53,137 nt of DNA from Rothia gullae (GCF_024294905.1 NZ_JANCOC010000012.1:16360-69496); one strand, 5' to 3'; shown: positions 8,724 through 19,486, counted from the first letter of the stretch. Notes: a model not told the origin generated them from the sequence alone. Translations and numbers: made by a program.

Positions 8724-9221
8724 TTAGGAGGCGACGATCGCCTCGGAATATTCGCGTTCGCCAAGCAGTTCGGCGAAACGGCGCATCTCTAAGCGCAGGT
8801 CGTGCTCTGCTTCGAGCAGGTCAACGACCTTGCGCAGCTTGGTGCTGAAGGTGTGCTCGGTGTAGGGGAAGTAGCGTACTTCCACTCCGACCTCTGGGAA
8901 GCGTGCTTCCAGGGCGTTACCCTTGTCGGTGCCCTTCCAGTCGTCGCCCTTGAAGAAGACGTTGAAGGGCTTCTGCTTCCAGGTTTCGAGCTTGTCGGGG
9001 GTATTTTCGACGTGTACTTCGTCCACGTAGTCGATGTGGCTGACGATGGCGGCACACTCTTTGATGGAAATGACGGGGAGGCGGCCCTTGGCCACTTCCA
9101 GAACGCCATCGTGTACGACGCCTGCAATGAGGTAGTCGCAGTTTTCCTTAGCCTTGCGGAGAATCTCGAGGTGGCCGTAGTGGAAAAGGTCGTAGGCGCC
9201 TGGGGCATAGCCAATAATCAT
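8724..9221 (-). CDS. TagD-like cytidylyltransferase (glycerol-3-phosphate cytidylyltransferase family)
   Basis: A 165-residue nucleotidyltransferase of the HxGH superfamily. Seen: GAYDLFHYGHLEIL (HYGH, nucleotide binding) near residues 8-21, the YVDEV segment near 65, FFKGDDW near 90 as in TagD, and TFSTKLRK near 130 in place of the usual ISTTxI. TagD-type enzymes make CDP-glycerol (or a related CDP-polyol) for teichoic-acid-like polymers. No glycerophosphotransferase or polyol dehydrogenase is nearby, so the substrate is uncertain. The ATG at 9221 has AAGGAAG about 5 nt upstream. It is a lone gene between the broken-gene zone and the suf genes, and may be the last working member of a lost surface-polymer cluster. 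Confidence 0.75.
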   Translation of the reverse strand: MIIGYAPGAYDLFHYGHLEILRKAKENCDYLIAGVVHDGVLEVAKGRLPVISIKECAAIVSHIDYVDEVHVENTPDKLETWKQKPFNVFFKGDDWKGTDKGNALEARFPEVGVEVRYFPYTEHTFSTKLRKVVDLLEAEHDLRLEMRRFAELLGEREYSEAIVAS

Positions 9222-9420
9222 GGGGCTTCCTTGTGGTTGGTAGCGGTGATGGGTATTCCGGTGTGGTTGAAGTACCAGAGGGTGAGAAATATATCCGCGG
9301 TCTAGGGTGAGAGCCTAAGAATAAGTAAAGAATGTGCAATATTGAGAAAATATTTTCCACTACTGTCCTATTTCTTCTCGCTGTCACCTCAGAGTGGGCG
9401 GGTCCGAAAAGAGTTTCTCG

Positions 9421-9453
9421 AGGGTGCTGGTTGGGCACCCTTTGTCCTTTTAT
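9421..9453 (+). terminator. Terminator-like hairpin with T-rich tail, no plus-strand gene before it
   Basis: AGGGTGC (9421-9427) and GCACCCT (9435-9441) form a 7-bp stem with a 7-nt loop, followed by TTGTCCTTTTATTTT. It has the form of a plus-strand Rho-independent terminator, but no plus-strand coding gene precedes it in the interval. Confidence 0.5.
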
Positions 9454-9490
9454 TTTACTATTCACTTTTTAGAGAAAAAGGAAAAGATAT

Positions 9491-9530
9491 AAATATGAGG
9501 CGGATACAGTCTAGTATCCACCTCATATTT
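9491..9530. terminator. 17-bp inverted repeat, bidirectional terminator type
   Basis: AAATATGAGGCGGATAC (9491-9507) and GTATCCACCTCATATTT (9514-9530) pair over 17 bp with a single mismatch and a 6-nt loop. A-rich and T-rich flanks allow termination in either direction. Confidence 0.6.
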
Positions 9531-9746
9531 TCATCATATTGTTTTAAATCAAATAAATCTTATGTCAAGAAAGAGTAGGGAGTAGATTATCGGACTGAGT
9601 CACGTTCGGTACTCACCGCTAAAAGTCCATCGAAAAACATTAAACTTACATGCAATATATTGTCGACGGCTCCATTCGATATTTTCGATTGGCATTCAAA
9701 TATTGGCTACTGACCGAACATTCCAATCTACCCGCTCAGTAAAGAA

Positions 9747-10217
9747 TTAGTTCTTCACGGCTGCTTCCTTAGTAGCTTCCTCAACCGCAACCCATGAAAG
9801 CATCGCACACTTCACGCGCGCCATGAACTTCGAAACGCCGGAGAAAGCCGCCATATCGCCATACTCCTCTTCGTCCAGGGTCACCTTACCGCGCGAGCGC
9901 AGCATCTCACGGAACGCGTCCACGTAGCTCTGCAGCTCGGAGATGGTCATTCCGGGAGCCATTTCAGAGAGCACGGAGGCGGCAGCCATGGAGATGGAGC
10001 AGCCGTCGCCTTCCCAGGAGACCGACTCAATGGTCTTCTCGCCATCCTTCAGCTCGTCAGAGAGCACCACGCGCAGGTTGATTTCGTCGCCGCAGGTGGG
10101 GTTGTACTGGTGGTTATCGGCGCTTGCATGGCCGGCGGGTACCTCTACGAGGTGCTCGCCGCTGCGCTGCTTAGAATGCTCCAGAATAATTTCCTGGTAC
10201 AGGGATTCAAGAGACAC
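9747..10217 (-). CDS. sufU: SufU-type iron-sulfur cluster scaffold / sulfur acceptor
   Basis: A 156-residue IscU/SufU-fold protein. In Gram-positive bacteria SufU accepts sulfane sulfur from SufS through zinc-ligand exchange. The three expected cysteines are visible: NPTCGDE near residue 42, GDGCSIS near 72 and VKCAMLSW near 136. The insertion between the second and third cysteine is longer than in IscU, as is usual for SufU. The start is GTG at 10217, with GGAAGAAG about 8 nt upstream. It lies 65 bp downstream of sufS in the same direction and is almost certainly co-transcribed with it. The SufBDC partners are not in this window. Confidence 0.92.
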   Translation of the reverse strand: MSLESLYQEIILEHSKQRSGEHLVEVPAGHASADNHQYNPTCGDEINLRVVLSDELKDGEKTIESVSWEGDGCSISMAAASVLSEMAPGMTISELQSYVDAFREMLRSRGKVTLDEEEYGDMAAFSGVSKFMARVKCAMLSWVAVEEATKEAAVKN

Positions 10218-10258
10218 GGTGATCTTCTTCCGTCAGTTGGTATGTCTGAAAAATTGGG

Positions 10259-10275
10259 GCGTTAGTTTCTAACGC
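10259..10275. repeat. Small hairpin between sufS and sufU
   Basis: GCGTTAG (10259-10265) and CTAACGC (10269-10275), a perfect 7-bp stem with a TTT loop in the 65-bp gap. It could partly attenuate or stabilise the sufS-sufU message. Confidence 0.45.
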
Positions 10276-10282
10276 GTCTGTG

Positions 10283-11671
<1,389 letters not shown>

Positions 11672-11769
11672 TCACCGAGCTCTTGCATAGTTAGGTAGAG
11701 CCTAGTTCACGCATCGGCCCGCATCATGCCTTACCCCAGTTCAGCGTTTACCCGGCACAGCTCATAGGG

Positions 11770-12357
11770 CTAGGAGCCTGCTCCGTGGTAGCGCTGCTGG
11801 GTTGCCAGCAGGCCTTCCTTCACGAGCATCATGGTTGCATCCGCTGCGTTTGAGATGAGGAAGGGCAGGTCCTTCGCTTCGATGCTGCTGAAGGGCTTGA
11901 GCACGAAGTCTGCGGTGTCCATGCGTCCGGGAGGACGACCGATGCCGGTGCGCACACGGTAGTAGTCCTTAGTGCCCAGTGCCTTAGTGATATCGCGCAG
12001 ACCGTTATGGCCGCCCTCTCCCCCACCGATCTTGACCTTAATGGTGTCAAAGGGGATATCGAGTTCGTCATGCACAACGATGATGTGGTCGGGGTCGATG
12101 CCGTAGAACTTGGCGATGGCACTGACCGGGCCGCCGGAGGTGTTCATGTAACCGAGGGACTTCATGAGGATGACCTTGGGCCCGCCAAAGCCGAGGCGCC
12201 CCTCCACCACAACCGCGGAGGCCTTGGAATGCTTCTTGAAGCTGCCGCCAACTTCCTTGGCGAGCTCTTCCAGAACCATCTGACCAATATTGTGGCGGGT
12301 TTTAGCGTAGTTGGGGCCGGGGTTTCCTAGACCCACGATGAGCCAGGTATCAGACAT
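11770..12357 (-). CDS. pth: Peptidyl-tRNA hydrolase
   Basis: A 195-residue enzyme that releases tRNA from peptidyl-tRNAs that drop off the ribosome. Seen: LIVGLGNPGPNYAKTRHN near the N-terminus with the catalytic histidine in TRHN, MNTSG, the catalytic aspartate in VHDELDIPF, and the KIGGGEGGHNGLRDI loop. The start is placed at the ATG at 12357 (MSDTWLIVGLG) because the family begins there and GAAAGG/GAAGAG precedes it. The frame is open 25 codons further up, but that extension (Arg- and Ala-rich) is not conserved-looking. It lies downstream of rplY, as in many actinobacteria. Confidence 0.95.
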   Translation of the reverse strand: MSDTWLIVGLGNPGPNYAKTRHNIGQMVLEELAKEVGGSFKKHSKASAVVVEGRLGFGGPKVILMKSLGYMNTSGGPVSAIAKFYGIDPDHIIVVHDELDIPFDTIKVKIGGGEGGHNGLRDITKALGTKDYYRVRTGIGRPPGRMDTADFVLKPFSSIEAKDLPFLISNAADATMMLVKEGLLATQQRYHGAGS

Positions 12358-12421
12358 CTCTTCGTGTACCTTTCTGAGTTCGGAAGGGGCTGCTCCCGCT
12401 TCTTGTCTGCGGGGTATGCAA

Positions 12422-12475
12422 ACGGCCCGCACCCCGTATGAGGATGCGAGCCGTTCCCAGCCCGGCTTATGCCGG
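12422..12475 (-). terminator. Hairpins between rplY and pth
   Basis: ACGGCCCGCA (12422-12431) with TGCGAGCCGT (12445-12454), a 10-bp stem with one mismatch, and CCGGC (12462-12466) with GCCGG (12471-12475). They lie just after the rplY stop and may reduce read-through into pth. Confidence 0.5.
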
Positions 12476-12499
12476 TCTATAAGCGTTGAAATCCGCTAC

Positions 12500-12784
12500 T
12501 TACGCAACGAACACCAGGTCGATGTGCTGCAGTTCGGGGCGGATGGGGTGGCGCTGGATGTCCTGAACGCGAGCCTTGATGGTCTCACCCTCAACCTCGA
12601 TAACCAGCACTGCATCTGCGTTACGAACTGCCAGGGTGGTCTCGTGACCGGGCAGGGTCAGGTGCTTGGGCTCTGCACCGTTGCCGTAAACAACAGCGGG
12701 GATGTTGCCTGCAACGCGTGCACGGCGTGCGTAGCCCTTACCGAAGTCAACGCGGGGCTCTGCAACAATCTTGAATTCAGCCAT
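12500..12784 (-). CDS. rplY: 50S ribosomal protein L25, short form
   Basis: A 94-residue protein that binds 5S rRNA. FGKGYARRARVAGNIPAVVYG near residue 15 and the C-terminal HPIRPELQHIDLVFV are characteristic of the L25 N-terminal domain. The start is the ATG at 12784 (MAEFKIVAEPR), preceded by TGGAG; a more upstream in-frame ATG at 12796 would add MENP and has no better site. Many Gram-positive relatives carry a longer, about 200-residue CTC/TL5 form with a second beta domain. Here the protein ends right after the first domain, as in E. coli. Confidence 0.93.
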   Translation of the reverse strand: MAEFKIVAEPRVDFGKGYARRARVAGNIPAVVYGNGAEPKHLTLPGHETTLAVRNADAVLVIEVEGETIKARVQDIQRHPIRPELQHIDLVFVA

Positions 12785-12796
12785 GGGATTCTCCAT

Positions 12797-13078
12797 TTCT
12801 GTAGTCTATACATAACGCGCCAAGAGAAACGGCGCGGATGAAGAATCCGTACGCCACCTCGTCGATAACGGCTACCGTATTTTACGGTTGCCCTCGCCTT
12901 GGCCAAGACAATATTGTACAGGTTCCCGGCTCTTCTTCAAGGGCCGGGAACCTGTGATATGGCGCTTTTCACGCCTTTTATGCTGAATAGCATCAGCACG
13001 AGTGCTGAGAGGGTGGCGGATGTCCGCTCCTCTCGCAACGGTACTAATCCTTAGAGTACGAACCTTGGAACGCTGATT
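12797..13078. other. rplY upstream region with multiple hairpins
   Basis: Contains ACCGTA-TTT-TACGGT (12874-12888), a perfect small hairpin in the likely rplY leader. A perfect 13-bp stem (12918-12930 with 12943-12955, 12-nt loop) follows. Near the end of the next minus-strand gene are overlapping stems: TGCTGA/TCAGCA (12981-12998), TCAGCAC-GA-GTGCTGA (12993-13008), and a nested GAGAGG..GCGGA/TCCGC..CCTCTC (13007-13034). No coding frame is evident. It marks the left border of the polysaccharide island. Confidence 0.6.
12918..12955 (-). terminator. 13-bp perfect hairpin at the left border of the polysaccharide island
   Basis: ACAGGTTCCCGGC (12918-12930) with GCCGGGAACCTGT (12943-12955). It most likely terminates the minus-strand glycosyltransferase transcript before rplY. 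An AATATTG sequence follows on the minus strand in place of a clean U-tract. Confidence 0.6.
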
Positions 13079-14242
13079 TTAGGAGGCGTTCTCGTTCAGA
13101 ATCGATACAAGGTGGTCGATCCTTCGAGCAAGTACCTGGGAATACAAATTCTCAGCCATAAATCTACGAGCCCGCACTGAGGCAGCTGCCAATTCCCCAG
13201 GAGCGCGAAGAATCCCATCAATCTTTTGAGCCAGTTGCTGAACATCGCCCTGAGGAACAGACCAAGCCATTTTTTGAGAGACCAGAAAGTCTAGCGTTTC
13301 ATTCGAGAATCCAATAATGGGAACTCCCTGCCCAAGGGTTTCATAATATGTCATCGAGGGGTCACCCTGCAGATGAGGCATAACCATCAAATCAATATTC
13401 TCTTGAACAAAAGGCTCCCATTCATCCTTATAGGACATGAAACCTTTATACACAATATTAGGGGCTCCCTTTTTAAGAATTTCCTGCCTATCCGGCCCAT
13501 CTCCAATGAGATAGAAAACAATTTCAGGATTTAGGTTATATACAGCCCATGATATATCAGCTATATACTTTGAGCCCTTCAACGGCGACATACTTCCTGA
13601 AAATGCAATTGATTTCAAGGATTTATTGAAATCCTTCTTTTTAGCAACATTGTCAACTCGATGATCAAAATACAAGAATGAGTTCTTGGAAAGGTTGCCA
13701 TATGATTCAAATACCGCAGGACCATTACACTGAATGCCCGCGGATTTACGCATCATTTTTCGGGTCACAAGCTCCCCCTTCCAGAGACCAAGATATGCCC
13801 GAAGAGTGTCCATCACTCCAATCTTTCCGTTTCGCGATGATTCAGCGCGGAAGATAGCGTAACGAATCCGTCGCGTAACTTCGGCAACATACACAACTTT
13901 ACAAGGCATGGACAGGAAACGCTCTGCACCCTTTTTACCAAGAACTAGGGCAACAACGTTACCCTTGGCATTCTGCAGATACTTATCTGCAGATTCCTTT
14001 CTGAAGTTAATATCACCCTTCGAGAACCTCCTACAGGTCGAAGGATTTAGGTATTTTTGAAAATCAATAACGCCCCCTTCAGTAACCACAGTAAACTTTA
14101 CCTCAGGATAGTTTTTTTCAAGAAAATCCTTATACGCTTTATATCCTAAGAAGCTACGTTCATAGATATAAAAACCATCAGAATCTTCAAAAGCATTTCC
14201 GGGATCAACAAAAACAATCTCACCCAGACTATCAACAGCCAT
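13079..14242 (-). CDS. GT4-like glycosyltransferase
   Basis: A 387-residue GT-B enzyme without signal peptide or clear membrane helix. The C-terminal nucleotide-sugar domain shows KSIAFSGSMSPLKGSKYIAD near 210, YLIGDGPDRQEIL near 250, a VMPHLQGDPSMTYYETLGQG stretch near 310 (in place of the usual ExxxxGxxxxE) and GVPIIGFSN. Donor and acceptor sugars cannot be read from sequence. Base composition is much more AT-rich than rmlCD beside it, suggesting later acquisition. The ATG at 14242 has an excellent GCGGAGGAG site. It has its own 210-bp upstream region with a tandem 10-bp repeat and probably forms a separate transcript. Confidence 0.75.
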   Translation of the reverse strand: MAVDSLGEIVFVDPGNAFEDSDGFYIYERSFLGYKAYKDFLEKNYPEVKFTVVTEGGVIDFQKYLNPSTCRRFSKGDINFRKESADKYLQNAKGNVVALVLGKKGAERFLSMPCKVVYVAEVTRRIRYAIFRAESSRNGKIGVMDTLRAYLGLWKGELVTRKMMRKSAGIQCNGPAVFESYGNLSKNSFLYFDHRVDNVAKKKDFNKSLKSIAFSGSMSPLKGSKYIADISWAVYNLNPEIVFYLIGDGPDRQEILKKGAPNIVYKGFMSYKDEWEPFVQENIDLMVMPHLQGDPSMTYYETLGQGVPIIGFSNETLDFLVSQKMAWSVPQGDVQQLAQKIDGILRAPGELAAASVRARRFMAENLYSQVLARRIDHLVSILNENAS

Positions 14243-14328
14243 AGTCTCCTCCGCTATGAATGAATACAGTTGTACAGGTGTTAGATTACATTAAATCAAC
14301 GATTTATGTATACCTGAATAAATCTATA

Positions 14329-14348
14329 TTCGTACACTTTCGTACACT
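14329..14348. promoter_or_regulatory. Tandem 10-bp direct repeat upstream of the GT4 gene
   Basis: TTCGTACACT occurs twice without a gap (14329-14338 and 14339-14348), about 87-106 bp upstream of the glycosyltransferase start at 14242. The 10-bp period equals one helical turn, as in sites bound side by side by dimeric regulators. Function is inferred only. Confidence 0.4.
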
Positions 14349-14452
14349 CTATTACTAATACCTCTTCAAATTTAGAGTTAATCGTTTACCGATTTTACAA
14401 ATCATAACTAATACTCTCGAATTTGAGGGGCTAATCAGTGAACACTCTGTAT

Positions 14453-15867
14453 TTACTGCTTCAGATAGCTCTCCAATGCGGCGCGGTGATCGCGCGGGGT
14501 GAAGCCTGCAGCAATCAGCTTGGACAGGTCCATTGCCGAGTTCGTCGGACGGTGAGCGAAGAGCTCAGCGTTGGCGAAGTATTCCTCGGTGGTGGTGTCG
14601 CTAACTCGTGCCGGGTCATGGCCGGTACCTTCGTACACTGCACGAGCAAACTGTGCCCAGTTGATGACTTCACCGGTGTTCGACACGTTGTAAGTGCCGT
14701 ACTCCGCGCCGGAGAAGAGCAGGTGCAGGGCAGCAGCAGCCAGGTCTTGGGTGAAGGTCGGGCGGCCCCACTGGTCGGCGACCACGGACGGATCAATGCC
14801 ACGCTCAGCCAGGGATGCCATGGTACCCACAAAGTTCTTGCCGGCGCCAACAACCCAGCTGGTGCGCAGGGTGTAGTGCTTACGCCATGCGGCAGCGGCA
14901 ACCTCACCGGCAGCCTTGGAAGCGCCGTAGACGCTCAGCGGTGCCAAGGGGTAATCCTCCGGATATTCTTCACCCAGAGGCAGGGAACCGTCAAAGACGT
15001 AGTCGGTGGATACGTGAACCAGCGGCAGGTTAGCTTCTTCACAGATGGAGGCAAGAGCGCTCACGCCCAGAGCGTTAGCTGCCCAGGCGTCGCGGCGACC
15101 CTCGGGGGTTTCTGCCTGATCCACTGCGGTGTACGCTGCAGCGTTGATGACCGCGCGGAAGGAGCGCCAGCGGAATGCGTCGCGCCATTGCTCGGGCTTG
15201 CCCAGGTCGAGGCGGTTGCGATCCACAGCAAGGAAGGGTACGTTCTGCTCGGTGAGCTGGCGAACCAGCTCGGTGCCGAGCTGACCGCTAGCGCCAATAA
15301 TCAGAATCGGGTCGGCTTCCAGGGGCTTGATCTCGTTCAGACGCGGGTGGTTACGGTCCTTCTCGGAGAGCTCTACCTTGGCCAGATCGATAGGCCAGTC
15401 GATTGCGACGGTCTCATCGGCAAGGTTCAGGAAGCTATAGCCGGATACTGCATCCGCCGACCAGTGGTCGTTCACCAGGTAGGTGTAGGCGGTGTTCTCT
15501 TCCAGGGTCTGGAAGGAGTTACCCACGCCGCGGGGCACGAAGATTGCGGTGTCCGGACCCAGCTCCACGGTGACAACCTTACCGAAGGATTCGCCGGCAC
15601 GCAGGTCAACCCAGGCGCCGAAGATACGGCCGGTCGCAACAGAAACGTACTTATCCCACGGCTCGGCGTGAATACCACGGGTGGTACCTACCGAAGCGTT
15701 GAACGAAATGTTGTTCTGCACCGGGTTGAAGTCGGGCAGACCGGCTGCAACCATCTTCTCGCGCTGCCAGTTTTCCTTGAACCAGCCGCGGTTATCGCCG
15801 TGAACCGGCAGGTCAATAATGAGCAGGCCGGGAATCTCGGTTTCAGTAACCTTCAATTCCTTAGTCA

Positions 15868-15868
<1 letters not shown>
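14453..15868 (-). CDS. rmlCD: Fused dTDP-4-dehydrorhamnose 3,5-epimerase / reductase (RmlC-RmlD)
   Basis: A 471-residue fusion that performs the last two steps of dTDP-L-rhamnose synthesis. Residues 1 to about 185 are the RmlC cupin: HGDNRGWFKENW, TTRGIHAEPWDKY (catalytic His) and FVPRGVGNSFQ. Residues about 189-471 are the RmlD short-chain reductase: ILIIGASGQLGTELV (NADPH), NAAAYTAVDQAE, LVHVSTDYVFDG and the catalytic YGASKAAGE. Such fusions are known in several actinobacteria. Its ATG overlaps the rmlB stop codon by one base (TAATG), so the two are translationally coupled. High-GC codon use matches the core genome. Confidence 0.93.
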
Positions 15869-16940
<1,072 letters not shown>

Positions 16941-17801
16941 ATGAAGGGAATTATTCTTGCCGGCGGTACCGGAAGCCGTTTGCACCCTATCACTCAGGGT
17001 ATTAGTAAGCAGCTCACTCCGGTGTATGACAAGCCGATGATTTACTACCCGCTGTCCACTCTCATGCTGGCGGGTATCCGCGATATTCTGATTATTACCA
17101 CTCCTACCGATCAGGAGCAATTCCAGCGACTGCTCGGTGACGGTTCCCGTTTCGGTATTAATCTCGAATACAAGGTGCAGCCTTCCCCGGACGGTCTGGC
17201 ACAGGCATTTATTCTGGGTGCCGACTTTATTGGTAATGACCCTGTAGCACTCGTGCTCGGTGACAACATCTTCTACGGCCCCGGTCTGGGCACTCAGCTT
17301 GCCACCTACGAGCAGAAGGACGGCGCGACCGTATTCGCTTACCAGGTTGCTGATCCTCGCGCTTACGGTGTGGTGGAGTTCGACGAGAATCTCAACGCGC
17401 TATCTATTGAAGAGAAGCCCGAGAATCCCAAGAGTGACTACGCTATTCCGGGCCTGTACTTCTACGACTCGAAGGTTGTAGAGTATGCACGTCAGATTAA
17501 GCCTTCCCCTCGTGGTGAGTTGGAAATCACTGACCTCAACCGTGTCTACCTGGAACAGGGTAAACTGAAGGTTGAGGTTCTGCCTCGCGGTACCGCGTGG
17601 CTCGATACCGGAACCTTTGATTCACTCGCTGATGCCACTAACTTCATCCGTACTGTTCAGAGCCGTCAGGGTCTGTCAGTTGGTTGCCCGGAGGAAATTG
17701 CGTGGCGCCACGGTTGGCTCTCCAATGAGCAGTTGCGCGACATCGCTACCCCCCTCGTCAAGAGCGGTTACGGTAGCTACCTGCTCGGATTGCTCCGCTA
17801 A
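16941..17801 (+). CDS. rmlA: Glucose-1-phosphate thymidylyltransferase RmlA
   Basis: A 286-residue nucleotidyltransferase that makes dTDP-glucose, the first step of the dTDP-L-rhamnose pathway. The N-terminus carries the pyrophosphorylase signature [16 protein letters not shown], then [28 protein letters not shown] near residue 110 includes the metal-binding aspartate, and [20 protein letters not shown] and [10 protein letters not shown] follow. Length and motifs are canonical. The ATG has AAGAAG just upstream. It is followed after 96 bp by the chain-length/BY-kinase gene on the same strand. Confidence 0.97.
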   Translation: MKGIILAGGTGSRLHPITQGISKQLTPVYDKPMIYYPLSTLMLAGIRDILIITTPTDQEQFQRLLGDGSRFGINLEYKVQPSPDGLAQAFILGADFIGNDPVALVLGDNIFYGPGLGTQLATYEQKDGATVFAYQVADPRAYGVVEFDENLNALSIEEKPENPKSDYAIPGLYFYDSKVVEYARQIKPSPRGELEITDLNRVYLEQGKLKVEVLPRGTAWLDTGTFDSLADATNFIRTVQSRQGLSVGCPEEIAWRHGWLSNEQLRDIATPLVKSGYGSYLLGLLR

Positions 17802-17834
17802 TAAACACCGGGGGATTTTCATATCCCTTCACCG

Positions 17835-17860
17835 CCTGCAACAACACTCCACGTTGCAGG
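17835..17860 (+). terminator. Hairpin between rmlA and the BY-kinase gene
   Basis: CCTGCAAC (17835-17842) and GTTGCAGG (17853-17860), a perfect 8-bp stem with a 10-nt loop and no U-tract, in the 96-bp gap. It could be a weak terminator or an intercistronic structure. Confidence 0.4.
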
Positions 17861-17897
17861 TACACTAACTCAAACTTTCTGGAGTATTCTCACTACC

Positions 17898-19370
17898 ATG
17901 ACCATTTTGGAATTTTTCCGCACCACGAGGGCTAACCTCTGGCTGCTGATCATTGGCATCGTTGTCGGTGCCGTAGCGGGCTTCGGCTATGCCTCTCTCC
18001 AGCCGAAGGTCTACGCTGCATCGTCCTCGGGCTACGTGACCGTGGGCGAGTCCGGTACGGTGGATGTTCTCTCGGGCTCCACAGCCGCTAAGGAGCGTGC
18101 TCGCTCCTACGCAGCTATCGTCTCCTCTGAGGCCGTGGCACAGAAGATTAAGCAGAACAACCCCGAACTGTCCCTGACCACCGGTCAAATTCGCGGTAGC
18201 CTCACCGCAGCCGCAGGTGAAAACGCTGCGCTGATTACCGTGAGTGCTAAGGCTTCTTCCCCGAAGAACGCACAGCTACTCGCTAACGGTGCTTTGCAGG
18301 CTACTGCCGACTACATCAAGGAGATTGAGCAGAACTCCGGTAACGCTCAGGCTCTGGTAAATGGCGACAGTACTGCTGCTTCTCCCGCTGGCGGCAACAC
18401 CGTTCGTGTGATTCCTCTGAACAACGCAAGCGTTAACCCGCCGCTGGTAGCTCCGAATTACCAGCAGAACACCCTTATCGGCGCTGGTACCGGTTTGGTT
18501 CTGGTCTACGCCGCAATATTCCTGCGCCGTGCATTGGACCAGCGCATCCGTACCCGTGACGACGCGACCAAAGCAACTGGAGCAAGCGTCCTCGGTGTTC
18601 TGCCCGTCAGTGACGACCTGAACGAAGACAACATCGTTAAGGGTGACACCGACGACCACATCGCCCAGGAGTCCATCCGCCAGCTGCGCACCAACCTGCG
18701 CTTCGTGAACGTTGACACTCCTCCGCGTTCGTTCATCGTCACCTCCGCAGTGCCTGGTGAAGGTAAGTCGACCGTGTCGCTGTCGCTGGCTCGCGCAATG
18801 GCTGATGCGGGTTCGCCCGTCATCCTCATTGACGCCGATCTGCGCCGCCCGACCGTGGCTAAGAAGCTGAAGCTCGACGCTAAGGTCGGTCTGACCCAGG
18901 TTCTGGCTGGTCAGGTTGAGATTGCTAACGCCGTCCACCAGTTAGACGAATCTAACCTCTTTGTCCTACCTGCGGGCCGTATCCCCCCAAACCCCTCCGA
19001 ACTTCTGGGCTCGGATAAGATGCGCCAGCTAATTAACGAGCTCTCCGAAGAGTTCATCGTGGTCGTCGACGTTCCGCCGCTGCTGCCCGTGACCGACGCT
19101 TCGCTGCTCTCCCGCTCCGTGGATGGCGTGATTCTCGTTGGTTCTATCGGCCGAAGCCACCGTGAGCAGATGACTGAAGCTTCCAACATCCTGAAGAAGG
19201 TCAATGCGAACCTCCTCGGTATGGTTCTGAACCAAGCACCCCGTAAGGGTCTGGGTAACTCCTACTACGGCTTCGGTTACGCAAGCGCCTACGTTGGTTA
19301 TGCAACCTACTACGGTGACGGCAAGGAAGGCGACAAGAAGTCGTCAAAGAAGTCCTCGACCAAGAAGTAA
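17898..19370 (+). CDS. Fused polysaccharide chain-length regulator and BY-kinase (CpsC-CpsD/Wzc type)
   Basis: A 490-residue membrane protein. A transmembrane helix at about 14-33 and a second at about 192-211 flank an extracellular Wzz-like domain. The cytoplasmic domain is a bacterial tyrosine kinase: ESIRQLRTNLRF near 258, Walker A SAVPGEGKSTVS near 280, Walker A' LIDADLRRPT near 310 and Walker B VVVDVPPLLPVTD near 387. The autophosphorylated tail is a tyrosine cluster, YYGFGYASAYVGYATYYG, near 452-470, followed by a Lys/Ser end. Such proteins set polymer length and drive Wzy-dependent capsule assembly. The likely counteracting phosphatase is encoded at 40424, about 21 kb away. The ATG at 17898 has GGAG rather far upstream. 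Confidence 0.9.
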   Translation: MTILEFFRTTRANLWLLIIGIVVGAVAGFGYASLQPKVYAASSSGYVTVGESGTVDVLSGSTAAKERARSYAAIVSSEAVAQKIKQNNPELSLTTGQIRGSLTAAAGENAALITVSAKASSPKNAQLLANGALQATADYIKEIEQNSGNAQALVNGDSTAASPAGGNTVRVIPLNNASVNPPLVAPNYQQNTLIGAGTGLVLVYAAIFLRRALDQRIRTRDDATKATGASVLGVLPVSDDLNEDNIVKGDTDDHIAQESIRQLRTNLRFVNVDTPPRSFIVTSAVPGEGKSTVSLSLARAMADAGSPVILIDADLRRPTVAKKLKLDAKVGLTQVLAGQVEIANAVHQLDESNLFVLPAGRIPPNPSELLGSDKMRQLINELSEEFIVVVDVPPLLPVTDASLLSRSVDGVILVGSIGRSHREQMTEASNILKKVNANLLGMVLNQAPRKGLGNSYYGFGYASAYVGYATYYGDGKEGDKKSSKKSSTKK

Positions 19371-19413
19371 GTAACAACGTAATAAGCGCCCTAAACCATA
19401 GGGAGCGACTTAG

Positions 19414-19447
19414 GGCGGGATGGGCAGTATTTTCTGCCCGTCCCGCC
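19414..19447 (+). terminator. Terminator after the BY-kinase gene
   Basis: GGCGGGATGGGCAG (19414-19427) with CTGCCCGTCCCGCC (19434-19447), a 14-bp stem with one mismatch and a TATTTT loop. A weaker GCCCTAA/TTAGGGC stem lies just before it. It separates the kinase gene from the nucleotidyltransferase/PqqD pair. Confidence 0.75.
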
Positions 19448-19486
19448 TTATACTTATCTGGTATACATGTGCACCGAAAGGCTATT

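Larger units (their letters stand above)
9222..9746. other. Gene-free AT-rich interval
   Basis: About 525 bases with no credible gene on either strand, distinctly AT-rich from about 9330 on. It holds two hairpins, listed separately (9421-9441 and 9491-9530). The promoter of the cytidylyltransferase gene must be in its left part, but no clear boxes are visible. Confidence 0.6.

Noticed and set aside
12357..12432. Longer pth reading frame with 25 extra N-terminal codons
   Set aside because: The extension is not like any pth family member, and the ATG at 12357 has a good ribosome-binding site at the expected family start.
13000..13070. Possible TPP-riboswitch-like CTGAGAGGG sequence
   Set aside because: Only the short CTGAGA resembles a thi box. 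The second conserved half is missing and no thiamine gene follows.
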